The notes under the pieces: generated by a model | Databases searched by the model: none | What the model saw: the letters and a program-made list of their open reading frames with translations, nothing else | Told to the model about the DNA's origin: nothing | Position numbers and translations under genes: made by a program | Assembly (NCBI RefSeq): GCF_001006805.1 | Contig: NZ_LN811350.1 | Location: forward strand, 464,239-518,732 | DNA from: Microvirga massiliensis | GTDB lineage: Bacteria > Pseudomonadota > Alphaproteobacteria > Rhizobiales > Beijerinckiaceae | Direction: 5' to 3' | Length of the DNA stretch: 54,494 nt | In this document: one piece after another, positions 17,576 to 25,765 of the stretch | Position numbering within the stretch: position 1 is the first letter of the stretch | How the letters are laid out: each line of letters starts with the position of its first letter

Positions 17576-18304
17576 TCAGGACGGGCCTTCGACCACGGCC
17601 GAGCATGAGATCTGAAACGTCGCTGCGAAGCCTGCCTGTCCTGCATCCGTGATCTTCACCGCACGGCTGTCTTTGCTGCGGACGACCCAACCCATGTCCA
17701 GGCAGCGTGTGTAGAGTGACGCGCCCACGCGGCCGGCGAGGTGAGGACGGCGCTCGCTCCAGTCGAGGCACAGACGGCAGAGGGGGCGCGCGGTTTGGGC
17801 GCTTCCGTGATCCCGTTCGACCTTGATCCCGAAGTCGCGCAGGAAACGCATGCCGCTGTCCGTCACGACCCCGGCCCCATCCTGCAGCACGACGTGCTCA
17901 CGCGCCGCCATCATGTCGGCGAGCGCCACGCCGAGCCGCCCCGCGAGATGATCGTAGCAGGTTCGCGCCGCGCGTAGCGCTGCATCGCGTGGGCCGATGG
18001 GACGGTGGCGCTTCGGACCCTGGCTCGAAAGGATCATCAGGTTCTCGAGCACCTGCGCGACCTGTGGCGAGGCCAGGCGATAATAGCGATGACGCCCTTG
18101 CCGCTCGACGGTGATGAGGCGCCCCTCGAGCAGCTTCCCGAGATGACTGCTGGTGGTCTGCGCGCTGACGTTCGCATGCCAGGCGAGCTCGCCCGCCGTG
18201 AGCGCGCGTCCATCCATGAGCGCCGACAGAATATTCGCACGCGCCACGTCGCCCATAAGGGCCGCGACTTCCGCCAGAGTGGTGCCCGAGGCTGCTGTCA
18301 TCAT
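17576..18304 (-). CDS. ArsR-family winged-helix transcriptional regulator
   Basis: The 242-residue protein has an N-terminal ArsR/SmtB-type winged helix: GDVARANILSALMDGRALTAGELAWHANVSAQTTSSHLGKLLEGRLITVERQGRHRYYRL, written here only to name its parts: dimer helix, recognition helix (VSAQTTSSHLGKL) and wing (RQGRHRYYRL). The C-terminal 140 residues form an extra domain with a CRLCLDWSERRPHLAGRVG segment typical of a known ArsR subgroup. No metal-binding ELCVCDL motif is seen, so the signal is probably organic. Start ATG 18304 is followed by a second Met. The target is unknown; it may regulate the LysE exporter downstream. Confidence 0.85.
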   Translation of the reverse strand: MMTAASGTTLAEVAALMGDVARANILSALMDGRALTAGELAWHANVSAQTTSSHLGKLLEGRLITVERQGRHRYYRLASPQVAQVLENLMILSSQGPKRHRPIGPRDAALRAARTCYDHLAGRLGVALADMMAAREHVVLQDGAGVVTDSGMRFLRDFGIKVERDHGSAQTARPLCRLCLDWSERRPHLAGRVGASLYTRCLDMGWVVRSKDSRAVKITDAGQAGFAATFQISCSAVVEGPS

Positions 18305-18439
18305 TCCGCGAGGATAGCGCCGCATCTATGCTGCGTCATCGACGGTCGCTTCGGCCGCGATCGAAGCATTCGCAGGAGCGATGCGGCAGGAGATGTCAGC
18401 GTCCGGGTGAGGGGAAATACTGCGTTTCCCGTTACACCA

Positions 18440-18622
18440 TCAATGCAACGCGCGTCCGCGCTTCAGCAGATCGAGCGTGTTGAGCAGATCAACGAGCTCG
18501 TCGGCGTCCTCGAAAGCGAGGCCGCGCGAGACGAAACCTTCCACGACGGCGGGCCGGCCGGTCGTTCTATCGTAGATCGTCCAGCCATCGGAATCGGGAC
18601 GGATGAGGAAGCGGATGAGCAT
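18440..18622 (-). CDS. Small conserved protein, paralogue of the one at 54066
   Basis: The 60-residue product is unrecognised but clearly related to the protein at 54066-54281. Both share a GWTxxDxxTGRPAVxE core followed by an acidic region and an EDAxxLxxLLNxxDL end. That conservation within one window supports both as real genes. The segment looks like a short beta hairpin followed by a helix. An AAAGG lies almost directly before the ATG, so the start is uncertain. No function is known to me. Confidence 0.65.
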   Translation of the reverse strand: MLIRFLIRPDSDGWTIYDRTTGRPAVVEGFVSRGLAFEDADELVDLLNTLDLLKRGRALH

Positions 18623-18663
18623 GCCTTTAGGGTAACCTGCGTCACGGGCCCGGGCAAATGAAA

Positions 18664-18945
18664 CTACGGCATGGGGGCAGCGCGTCCGTCGAAAAGCGCG
18701 CGGAAATTCTCGAGCCAGGTCCGGAGCCAGAGTTCGAGCGCCAGCTTGGCTCCATCACCCGTCGGAGCCCAGCCCCATGCATCGTCGGCGAGGCCGCTCG
18801 ACCAGATCCACATCCGGTTGCCGCTGTCGAACTCGACGAAGCCGACCTCGACCGTTCCGGCATGCCCGATGAAGCGCTGGAGCGGGACTCCTGCGATGCT
18901 GTCCTGCTGCCAGCGGATCGGGCCGTTCTGCTCCTCTCGGATCAC
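18664..18945 (-). CDS. Hypothetical protein, translationally coupled to the preceding gene
   Basis: This 93-residue protein is rich in Trp (for example GNRMWIWSSGLADDAWGWAPTGDG and LELWLRTWLENFRALFDG) and has no signal peptide or membrane segment. Its ATG overlaps the stop codon of the upstream gene in an ATGA arrangement, so the two are probably translated together. I do not recognise the family. Coding nature is supported by the overlap and a coherent amphipathic composition. Confidence 0.6.
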   Translation of the reverse strand: MIREEQNGPIRWQQDSIAGVPLQRFIGHAGTVEVGFVEFDSGNRMWIWSSGLADDAWGWAPTGDGAKLALELWLRTWLENFRALFDGRAAPMP

Positions 18946-19361
18946 GGCCTGTCTTCCCGCTCCGTCGCGATGCGGACCGTCCGCAGGGACAGGTGATCGA
19001 TCAGCGCATCGCGGCGCGCTTCGAAATCCCGGATCGATGCCGTGAGCTCGTCGAGGGTGCTGCGGGTCGAGCCGATGAGCGCGATCCCGCCGACCACGGC
19101 GCTGATGCCGGCAATCAGCGCAAGGGGCGGCAGAGCCAGGAATCCCGCCATAGTGATCGGAACCAGCACGCCGCCGAGGCCTGCAGCCAGCTTAGATGCC
19201 CTGATGATCTTCCGGCAGCGTTCCGCCGATTCCGATAGCTCCTCGATTGCGTCTTCGAGGTCGGCAATCTCCTGGTGGGCATCGGATTCCGATTGATCCT
19301 CGACGTCCGGCTCATCCAGGCGGGGCGCCACGGTTCCGGGCCCGAAAAGAATTTGCGACAT
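18942..19361 (-). CDS. Hypothetical coiled-coil membrane protein
   Basis: The 139-residue product has an acidic N-terminal part with a coiled coil (EIADLEDAIEELSESAERCRKII), a hydrophobic hairpin with two membrane segments near residues 60-95 (LAAGLGGVLVPITMAGFLAL and LIAGISAVVGGIALIG), and a second short coiled coil (STLDELTASIRDFEARRDAL). The start has GAGG six bases upstream. It is the first gene of a two-gene unit with the Trp-rich protein. I do not recognise the family; the topology suggests a small membrane scaffold. Confidence 0.65.
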   Translation of the reverse strand: MSQILFGPGTVAPRLDEPDVEDQSESDAHQEIADLEDAIEELSESAERCRKIIRASKLAAGLGGVLVPITMAGFLALPPLALIAGISAVVGGIALIGSTRSTLDELTASIRDFEARRDALIDHLSLRTVRIATEREDRP

Positions 19362-19587
19362 GACCGCCTCGTCAGCTTTCGAGGACGATAGTCGATCCGG
19401 GGAGCGGCGTCAGTGCCCGTCCGTGGCCGAAAGTCCGCAGCAGCCTCAAAAGCTCGGGATGGTAATGATGACCAAGCCGTTCATGATCGGCGAGCCCGCG
19501 CACCGGGTTTGCGACACGATGAGCGTTCGCTGAGGCGGACGGGGTCTCGCGAGGCGTTCAGCGATGCGTTTTGCCTTGCGATCTCTC

Positions 19588-19663
19588 CGTCATTACGAAC
19601 GAAGTGAAGCAATTCAGATCGAGACTCGCAAACCTGGATCGCTTCGCTGCATTCGCGATGACG
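19588..19663. repeat. REP-like element, copy A
   Basis: Two roughly 30-base half-units face each other: CGTCATTACGAACGAAG... on the left and its imperfect complement ...TTCGCGATGACG on the right. Related half-units occur at 46299-46389, and the same terminal bases occur at 24121-24243. Palindromes of this CGTCATTGCGAGC type are common dispersed repeats in alphaproteobacterial genomes. Confidence 0.65.
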
Positions 19664-19673
19664 AGAAGGCACC

Positions 19674-19696
19674 GTACGGGCTGTCTGCCCGTACGA
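19674..19696 (-). terminator. Hairpin downstream of the CBS-domain gene
   Basis: A perfect nine-base-pair stem (CGTACGGGC with GCCCGTACG) with a five-base loop lies eight bases beyond the stop codon of the leftward CBS gene. No T-run is present. Confidence 0.5.
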
Positions 19697-19703
19697 TTGC
19701 GGC

Positions 19704-20387
19704 TCACTCGGCAGAGGCGGGCAGCTGGTACAGGTTGTCGGTGACGCGCTTGACGCCGGGCGTCGATTCCGCGGCGACCCGGATTGCCTGGCGCAGCTGC
19801 GGCGAATCCACCGGCCCCCAGAGATCGACGGCGCCGTCCCGTACCGTGACGGTCATCAGCCAGGACATGCCGCCGGGCAGCGCGCGGATCCGGTCGATGA
19901 TGCGCTCCCGGATCGTCTTGTCGTCCGCGCCGAGCGGCTCCTGCACGGGAGTCGCGGCGAGGGCCCGCACGAGGTTTGCCCGGCTGACGAGGCCGACGAT
20001 CCGCCCGTCCCGCACGATCGGGACACGCTTGATCCCGTGCTTCTCGAGCAGGGTCGCGATCTCGGCGAGCGACGCTGTCTCAGAGGCGGTGATCACGCGG
20101 CGCGACATGACATCGGCGACCCGCACTGCGTGCGCTCGCACATAATCCTCGGCGCGCGTCTCGCTCGGCGTCAGGAGATCGAGCCACCAGGATCGCCGCC
20201 GCTCCGTGCCAATCTCCGTCCGCCGGATCAGGTCGCCCTCACTCACGATCCCGACCAGCTGCCCATCCTCTTCGGTGACGGGCATCCCGCTGATCCCGTG
20301 CTCGACCAGGAGCTGCGCCGCTTTCTGGATGGTCGCCTCGGGGCGAACCATGATCACGTCTTGGACCATGATATCTCGGGCCAGCAT
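19704..20387 (-). CDS. CBS-pair protein with C-terminal BON domain
   Basis: The 227-residue cytoplasmic protein begins with a CBS pair: the first repeat is MVQDVIMVRPEATIQKAAQLLVEHGISGMPV, written out only as far as needed, and the second starts at VADVMSRRVITASETASLAEIATLL. Between them lies an acidic and Trp-rich linker (RRRSWWLDLLTP). The C-terminal 70 residues (IRERIIDRIRALPG to VKRVTDNLYQLP) form a BON domain. CBS pairs bind adenosyl nucleotides; BON domains bind phospholipids or act as oligomerisation modules. The start is decided by an AGGGAGG seven bases before ATG 20387; an earlier in-frame start would add 11 residues. Its role is probably energy or stress sensing. Confidence 0.88.
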   Translation of the reverse strand: MLARDIMVQDVIMVRPEATIQKAAQLLVEHGISGMPVTEEDGQLVGIVSEGDLIRRTEIGTERRRSWWLDLLTPSETRAEDYVRAHAVRVADVMSRRVITASETASLAEIATLLEKHGIKRVPIVRDGRIVGLVSRANLVRALAATPVQEPLGADDKTIRERIIDRIRALPGGMSWLMTVTVRDGAVDLWGPVDSPQLRQAIRVAAESTPGVKRVTDNLYQLPASAE

Positions 20388-20534
20388 CTCGAACCTCCCT
20401 GCCTTGCCGTTCGAAGGCACTATACAGGAATGGCGCGCTTGGCGGATATGGCCATGACCAGGATCAATCGCGTGAGACCGCTTCGCGATCCTTCGGTACA
20501 GTCTCGCATTTCTCGGATCGGACCCGCTACCGTC

Positions 20535-22496
20535 TCAACGAACCAGCGGAATGACGTTGGAGGCGCGCCTGGCCTCGTATTCCGGAGACGTCACACGCTG
20601 GACGGCTGCCATCAGGGCATTCGGCAGATATGGCTTCTTGATGAGCGGGATGGCTTCCTCGACGGCCCGGCCTTCGGCCTCGCTGTACCCCGTCGCGAGC
20701 AGGACGGGCAGGGCCGGCCATTTCGTGCGAATGGTGCGGGCGAGGTCGAGACCGTCGTTCTTGCCCGGCATGACGAGGTCCGAAAAGACGAGATCGAAGA
20801 CCTGTTTCGACTCGAGGATCGCGAGCGCCGCATCGGCGCTGCCGGCCCGCGTGATCCGATGTCCGTGCTCGCCGAGAAGCGCGGAGGCGACGTCCGCGAC
20901 GTGTGGATTGTCCTCGACGAGAAGGATTCGCAGTGAGCGGTCCGTCGCAGCAGGGGCGGCACTGTTTCGACGCTCGCATTTCTCCGCCGGCACCTTGGCG
21001 CGCGGCAGATACAGGGTCACCGTCGTTCCTCGCCCGACCTCGCTGCGGATGTCGGCGGAGCCGCCGGATTGCTGCGCAAAGCCATAGACTTGCGCCAGCC
21101 CGAGACCCGTGCCCTTGCCGACCTCCTTCGTCGTGAAGAAGGGCTCGAATACCTGGGACAGCACGTCCCCGGGTATCCCGACGCCGGTATCCGTCACGCT
21201 GAGCGCAACCGCCTCCTCCATCCCGCCGCGGCGGCGAGCCGAGTTCTCGGTCTTGATCTTGAATGTTCCGCCCTTCGGCATGGCGTCGCGGGCGTTCGCC
21301 GCGAGATTGATGAGGGCGATCTGGAGCTGCGACGCATCGATCTCGACAGGCCAAAGGTCGTCGGCCAGGTCGAGTTCGATCTTCACGTCCTCGCGCAGAG
21401 ACTGGGCGAGCATGTCGTCCATCCCGGCCACCATCCCGTTCAGCTCGATGATCTCGGGGAAGAGGGTCTGGCGGCGGCTGAAGGCCAGCAGCTGCTGTGT
21501 CAGCTTGCGGGCCTGACCGACGGCATGCAGGGCATTGTCGATCAGTCTCGGACGTCTGTCCTCCTTGGCGCGTTTGAGCATGTCGAGATTGCCCATCACG
21601 ACCGTGAGCAGATTGTTGAAGTCGTGCGCGATCCCGGCCGTGAGCTGGGCGATGGCCTCCATCTTCTGCGCGTGGTGGGCCGCCACACGGGCTTGTTCGA
21701 GAGCCTCCTGGGATGTCCGCCGCTCCGTGATATCACGGGTTACCTTGGCGAAGCCGAGGAGATTCCCCTCCTCGTCCCGGATCGCGTCGATCACCACGTT
21801 GGCCCAGAACCGCGTGCCATCCTTGCGAACCCGCCAGCCTTCCTTCTCGTATCTGCCCTCGCGGGACGAGGTTTCGAGAGCCTTCGCGGGCAGGCCCGCC
21901 TCGAGATCCTCGGGTGTGTAGAATACCGAGAAATGCCGTCCGATGATCTCCCGCTCGGAGTAGCCCTTGATGCGCTGCGCGCCGGAGTTCCAGTTGGCGA
22001 CGTGGCCGCCGGGGTCGAGCATGAAGATGGCGTAGTCGATGACACCATGGACCAGGAGGCGGAATTGCTCTTCGCTCTTTCTCAGGGCTTCCTGGGATGC
22101 GCGCCGCTCCGTGAAGTCACGGGTCACCTTGGCGAAGCCGAGCAGGTTTCCTCGATCGTCTCGAATGGGGTCGACGACGATACTGGCCCAGAACCGGGTG
22201 CCGTCCTTGCGGACCCGCCAGCCTTCGCCTTCGAACTTTCCCTCGTGGGCTGCCGTCGCCAGGACCCGGGCCGGCTCGCCGGCCTCCCGATCCTCCTCGG
22301 TATAGAACCGCGAGAAATGTTGGCCGATGATCTCTGCGGCGGTATAGCCCTTGAACCGTTGCGCACCAGGATTCCAGCTCGACACGATGCCATTCGGATC
22401 GAGCATGAAGATGGCACAATCGGCGACCGATTCGATGAGGAGTCGATACCGTTCTTCGTCCCTCATCGCTGTGCCGGGACTCTGTACTACATCCAT
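20535..22496 (-). CDS. Hybrid sensor histidine kinase, PAS-PAS-HisKA-HATPase-REC
   Basis: The 653-residue protein has two PAS domains near residues 12-130 and 140-260, each ending in a PAC segment GNLLGFAKVTRD. They are so similar that they look like an internal duplication. The HisKA box is LTAGIAHDFNNLLTVVMGNL near residue 300, followed by an ATPase domain with NLAANARDAMP, DTGVGIP and GTGLGLAQVYGF. A C-terminal receiver follows with acidic VEDN and phospho-acceptor Asp in VFSDLVMPG. It lacks membrane segments, so it senses a cytoplasmic signal. ATG 22496 is a reasonable start, but Met codons at 22466, 22544 and 22577 are also possible. No dedicated response regulator is adjacent. Confidence 0.9.
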   Translation of the reverse strand: MDVVQSPGTAMRDEERYRLLIESVADCAIFMLDPNGIVSSWNPGAQRFKGYTAAEIIGQHFSRFYTEEDREAGEPARVLATAAHEGKFEGEGWRVRKDGTRFWASIVVDPIRDDRGNLLGFAKVTRDFTERRASQEALRKSEEQFRLLVHGVIDYAIFMLDPGGHVANWNSGAQRIKGYSEREIIGRHFSVFYTPEDLEAGLPAKALETSSREGRYEKEGWRVRKDGTRFWANVVIDAIRDEEGNLLGFAKVTRDITERRTSQEALEQARVAAHHAQKMEAIAQLTAGIAHDFNNLLTVVMGNLDMLKRAKEDRRPRLIDNALHAVGQARKLTQQLLAFSRRQTLFPEIIELNGMVAGMDDMLAQSLREDVKIELDLADDLWPVEIDASQLQIALINLAANARDAMPKGGTFKIKTENSARRRGGMEEAVALSVTDTGVGIPGDVLSQVFEPFFTTKEVGKGTGLGLAQVYGFAQQSGGSADIRSEVGRGTTVTLYLPRAKVPAEKCERRNSAAPAATDRSLRILLVEDNPHVADVASALLGEHGHRITRAGSADAALAILESKQVFDLVFSDLVMPGKNDGLDLARTIRTKWPALPVLLATGYSEAEGRAVEEAIPLIKKPYLPNALMAAVQRVTSPEYEARRASNVIPLVR

Positions 22497-22761
22497 GGGG
22501 GTCCCAAAGCGGCCCGGGCCGAGCTGGCCTCTTCTTTTCGCCATAACAGCCCAATGGAGTCCAACAAAATCCTGCACCCTTTGTTCCGAAGCAGCTGAAA
22601 GAAGGAGCGGTCAGCCCCGCAGCCCGCAGGCGTGCCGAGGTGCGGCACGGCGGCTGAGGATAACAAAAAGGGCGAGCAATGCCGATTGCCGGACCGTCCC
22701 TGCATGGGGACGAGGCCTCATCTTGCAGCGATGCGGAGGCTATCCGAGGAGCCGCGCCGGA
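22497..22761. other. Intergenic region upstream of the hybrid kinase gene
   Basis: About 265 bases, or less if the kinase starts further upstream. No gene or clear promoter is seen; it should hold the kinase promoter. Confidence 0.35.
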
Positions 22762-22959
22762 TCACCCCTTTCGGTTTTGCTGATCCGGCACTCTCGCGCT
22801 TTCGGTCGAGTCCTCTCCGGGCGAGTCCTCTCCGGGACGGTCGCGGGCGGGGTTGCCGAGACCGTCCTGGCGCAATCCCGCACGCCGGGAGCTGTTGACG
22901 CTGCTGTTCTCGAGCCCGCGTTCGTCCCGTTTGCTCTTGCTCCGTTTCCCCTCCCGCAT
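22762..22959 (-). CDS. Possible small hydrophilic protein
   Basis: A 65-residue frame encodes a very basic N-terminus (MREGKRSKSKRDERG) and an acidic stretch RPGEDSPGEDSTES that comes from a tandem 15-base duplication (GAGTCCTCTCCGGGC on the plus strand). It has no hydrophobic segment. The main support is a GGAGG seven bases before the ATG and its placement just after the DUF3309 gene on the same strand. It may be intrinsically disordered. I do not recognise it, and it may not be expressed. Confidence 0.4.
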   Translation of the reverse strand: MREGKRSKSKRDERGLENSSVNSSRRAGLRQDGLGNPARDRPGEDSPGEDSTESARVPDQQNRKG

Positions 22960-22986
22960 GTCCGCCCTCCATGTCCGGCTGCGCCG

Positions 22987-23145
22987 TCAGAGGCGTCCCA
23001 TGAGCAGCAGCACCAGGAGGATCACGACGATGACCCCGACGATCCCGCTCGGCCCATACCCCCAGGAGCGGCTATAGCCCCAGGTCGGAATGACGCCGAG
23101 CAGAATCAGGATCAGGATGATCAGAAGGATGGTACCGATACTCAT
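22987..23145 (-). CDS. DUF3309 small membrane protein
   Basis: This 52-residue protein consists of two hydrophobic segments (IGTILLIILILILLGVIP and GIVGVIVVILLVLLLMGRL) joined by a TWGYSRSWGYGPS linker, the hallmark of DUF3309 family proteins. Start ATG 23145 is preceded by GGAG eight bases upstream; earlier frames add polar residues not seen in the family. It is an inner-membrane protein of unknown role, often found near stress genes. Confidence 0.85.
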   Translation of the reverse strand: MSIGTILLIILILILLGVIPTWGYSRSWGYGPSGIVGVIVVILLVLLLMGRL

Positions 23146-23252
23146 GGCATGTCTCCGTAGCTGGTCGGCGTGATGCCGCCGGCTCTCCACTGGAGCCGGA
23201 CGTCGAGGACTATTGGTCGCCTCGCCAAGGAATAACTGTCCTGGCGTGAACG

Positions 23253-24011
23253 TCAGTCAACGGGTGCGAGACGCGGTTCGGGAGTCAGGACCACGCAGAA
23301 GTAGCGCTCCCACTCGGAGCCCATCACGTAGTGGAAGCGCTCGAATCTCGACATCAGGTCCTCCTCGTAATGACACACGGATTGCGTTCTGCAGAGCACG
23401 AATTTGCTGGCCGCCACGATATCCTCGCGATCGATGACGCAGACGACCCGCATGTCGCGATGGCGCTCGAGCCATTCGTGCAGTGCGACCACGAGGAGCG
23501 GGTATTCCGGATGCAGCATGTCGTCGACGACGATCAGGCCATCCGGGTGAAGGGTCGAACGGGCGAGGTCGAGGTCGCGCTGGAGGGCCGTACGGGAATG
23601 CTCGCCGTCCACATGCCACATCCGGACCGGCCCTCCGAGCAGTGAACCCACATCGCCGGGCGACAGCGCTTCGCTTCTGCCTTTGTGGACGACGAGCTGC
23701 GCATCGGCGACGCCGAAGCGCTCGCAATGTGCCGTGAAGCGCTCGAGAAGCGTCGCGTTCGGCCAATCGAAGGTGTCGATGCCCAATGCTTTTTCATCGC
23801 CGGAGAGCGCCAGGGCCATGGCGATGAAGAAGCGGCCCTCGAAAGTCCCGATCTCGGCGAAGTGGCCGCCGATGCCGAGTTCTGTCTGCCGCGCGAGGAG
23901 GCAGGCGCAGATTGTTGTCGCAAAGCGCGAGGACATGCCCCGCACCGTGTCGAAACCGTTCATCATGTAATGGTCGACGGCTGGGAAGGAGGTGGAGAAT
24001 TGCAAGGGCAC
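23253..24011 (-). CDS. Class I SAM-dependent methyltransferase-like protein
   Basis: The 252-residue product has a Rossmann methyltransferase core of the Methyltransf_24 type. Motif I is GGHFAEIGTFEGRFF near residue 50, the acidic residue after strand 2 is in LGIDTFDWP, and the motif MWHVDGEHSRTALQRDLDLA with LHPDGLIVVDDM follows. That last pattern is typical of this subfamily, which often modifies sugars or small molecules. The start is GTG 24011 with GGAG six bases upstream. It has no signal or membrane segment. The neighbours give no substrate clue. Confidence 0.8.
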   Translation of the reverse strand: MPLQFSTSFPAVDHYMMNGFDTVRGMSSRFATTICACLLARQTELGIGGHFAEIGTFEGRFFIAMALALSGDEKALGIDTFDWPNATLLERFTAHCERFGVADAQLVVHKGRSEALSPGDVGSLLGGPVRMWHVDGEHSRTALQRDLDLARSTLHPDGLIVVDDMLHPEYPLLVVALHEWLERHRDMRVVCVIDREDIVAASKFVLCRTQSVCHYEEDLMSRFERFHYVMGSEWERYFCVVLTPEPRLAPVD

Positions 24012-24502
24012 CCTGGTCTCCGTTCAGTGCGTCGAAGGCGATGATAGGGATCCCGACCAGAGGAGTCTTCCACGACGGGGCGCCCGCAAGACGCAAGGCA
24101 TTGCCTCATCATGATCCTCTCGTCATTGCTTCGCCTTCGGCTAGAAAGAAAGCAGCTGGGCGTGAAAGGTCTCTATGGCTCCTCACGCCCAAGCTTTCAT
24201 CCCTGGCGGATCGATCACAGGTCGGTGAGAAGCTCGCAATGACGGAATGGGTCGGCAGTATCGCGGGCCATTGAGAAGTATAAGAAAGGACAGTCGATTA
24301 CGCGCGCTCATCCACCATCGAGCCGCACGGCGTTGGAGGGCGTGCTGAGGAGCCCTTCACCCGGCCCGAAACGACGCAGACCTCCTCCGGGGAGCGAACC
24401 CGGGGGCTGAAATGAGTAACGGGAAGTTCTTGCATCGGGTACGGCACGAGTTAGCTTGACGTTGCGCCCGGGAAAGCCGAGGCGCGTCTGCCGGAGGAAA
24501 CA
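24012..24502. other. Intergenic region with REP-like element, upstream of PQQ genes
   Basis: About 490 bases separate the methyltransferase start from the PQQ dehydrogenase gene. It contains a REP-like element at 24121-24243. The right 200 bases probably carry the promoter of the PQQ genes. No gene is recognised. Confidence 0.45.
24121..24243. repeat. REP-like element, copy C
   Basis: The ends read CGTCATTGC and GCAATGACG and complement each other; a nested perfect stem GGGCGTGA / TCACGCCC lies at 24158-24190. The end sequences match those of the elements at 19588-19663 and 46299-46389, but the middle is diverged. Confidence 0.5.
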
Positions 24503-25765
24503 ATGAAGCCGCTTTTGCTTGCTGCCGTTTCGGCCCTTGTGCTCGTGTCCCCTGTCCTCGCCCAACCCGCCGTTCAGTCGCCCACCGGCAACCTCGAGCG
24601 CCTCGGAGCTTTCCAGAGCACCGGTACGGAGGAGCCGAAGCCGATCCCCCAGGAGGGCAGGAAGGCCGATGCGATCCAGCGTAACCTTCAAAAGATCAAG
24701 CTACCGCCGGGCTTCAAGATCGAGCTTTATGCCCTCGTTCCCGATGCGCGGCATATGGCTGTCGGCCCGAATGCGGGCGTCGTGTTCGTCGGAACCCGCA
24801 AGAGCAAGGTCTATGCAGTGACAGACCGCGACAAGGACCGGGTCGCCGACGAGGTGAAGGAGTTCGCGCCGTCGGTCGCGTTCAAGATCCCGAATGGCGT
24901 GTGCTTCTCCCGCGATGGTGTTCTCTACGTCGTCGAACAGAACAGAGTGCTGCAGTTTCCGGCGGCGGAGTTCTTCTACGAGGGGCCCGACGTTGCCGCC
25001 TTTCAGGTTGTGAAGCAGGGCGAGCTGATTCCGCCTGCCGAGGAAAGCTACAACCACACGGCCCGCGTCTGCCGCATCGGCCCTGACAACAAGCTCTATA
25101 TCGCCCTCGGGCAGCCATTCAATGTGCCACCCAAGGACAAACTGGATCTCTATAAGCGCGTTGGGATCGGCGGCATCATCCGCATGGATCAGGACGGCAA
25201 AAACCGGGAAGTCTTTGCGACCGGCATTCGCAACTCGGTCGGCATCGAGTTCAACCCGGCCGACAAGACGCTCTGGTTCACCGACAACCAAGTCGACGGC
25301 ATGGGTGACGACATTCCGCCCGGCGAGATCAACCGGGCCGTTCAGCCGGGGCAGAACTTTGGCTTCCCATGGTATGGCGGCGGCACGGTGCGCACCGTCG
25401 AATACAAGGACGAGCCGGTTCCGGCCGGAGTGGTCAACCCGCAGGTCGAGATGACGGCTCATGCTGCAGATCTCGGTTTGGCGTTCTACACCGGGACTAT
25501 GTTCCCGCAGCAATATCGCGGCGGACTCTTCTCGGCGCAGCACGGCTCCTGGAACAGGACGAAACCCGTCGGCGCGCGGGTGATGTTCACGCCGTTGAAG
25601 CCCGACGGAACGGCCGACAAGCCACAGGTCTTCGCTGAAGGCTGGCTGACCGACAACGGTGAGTATCTGGGGCGCCCCGTCGATGTCGCCGTGCTGCTCG
25701 ACGGCTCACTCCTCGTCTCCGATGATACGGCAGGTGCCGTTTACCGGATTTCCTATGGTCAATGA
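24503..25765 (+). CDS. Periplasmic PQQ-dependent sugar dehydrogenase (sorbosone dehydrogenase type)
   Basis: The 420-residue protein has a signal peptide (LLLAAVSALVLVSPVLAQ) and a six-bladed beta-propeller of the soluble glucose dehydrogenase/L-sorbosone dehydrogenase superfamily. Typical blocks are LPPGFKIELYALVPDARHMAVGPN, then VYAVTDRDKDRVADEV, GIRNSVGIEFNPADKTLWFTDN and FSAQHGSWNRTKPVG near residue 350. It would oxidise an aldose or similar substrate in the periplasm, using PQQ and passing electrons to cytochrome c. A strong GGAGGAAA precedes the start. Its stop codon overlaps the start of a cytochrome c gene, so the pair is translationally coupled. No PQQ synthesis genes are in the window. 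Confidence 0.88.
   Translation: MKPLLLAAVSALVLVSPVLAQPAVQSPTGNLERLGAFQSTGTEEPKPIPQEGRKADAIQRNLQKIKLPPGFKIELYALVPDARHMAVGPNAGVVFVGTRKSKVYAVTDRDKDRVADEVKEFAPSVAFKIPNGVCFSRDGVLYVVEQNRVLQFPAAEFFYEGPDVAAFQVVKQGELIPPAEESYNHTARVCRIGPDNKLYIALGQPFNVPPKDKLDLYKRVGIGGIIRMDQDGKNREVFATGIRNSVGIEFNPADKTLWFTDNQVDGMGDDIPPGEINRAVQPGQNFGFPWYGGGTVRTVEYKDEPVPAGVVNPQVEMTAHAADLGLAFYTGTMFPQQYRGGLFSAQHGSWNRTKPVGARVMFTPLKPDGTADKPQVFAEGWLTDNGEYLGRPVDVAVLLDGSLLVSDDTAGAVYRISYGQ

Larger units (their letters stand above)
19362..19703. other. Intergenic region with repeat element and hairpin
   Basis: This gap lies between the CBS-domain gene end and the coiled-coil gene start. It holds a REP-like palindromic element at 19588-19663 and a perfect hairpin at 19674-19696. 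A 24-codon frame at 19459 is not supported. Confidence 0.5.

Noticed and set aside
19459..19533. 24-codon frame MVMMTKPFMIGEP in the CBS upstream gap
   Set aside because: No ribosome binding site and no conservation evidence available.
21069..22598. Plus-strand 509-codon frame opposite the hybrid kinase
   Set aside because: Its internal repeats only mirror the duplicated PAS domains on the other strand.
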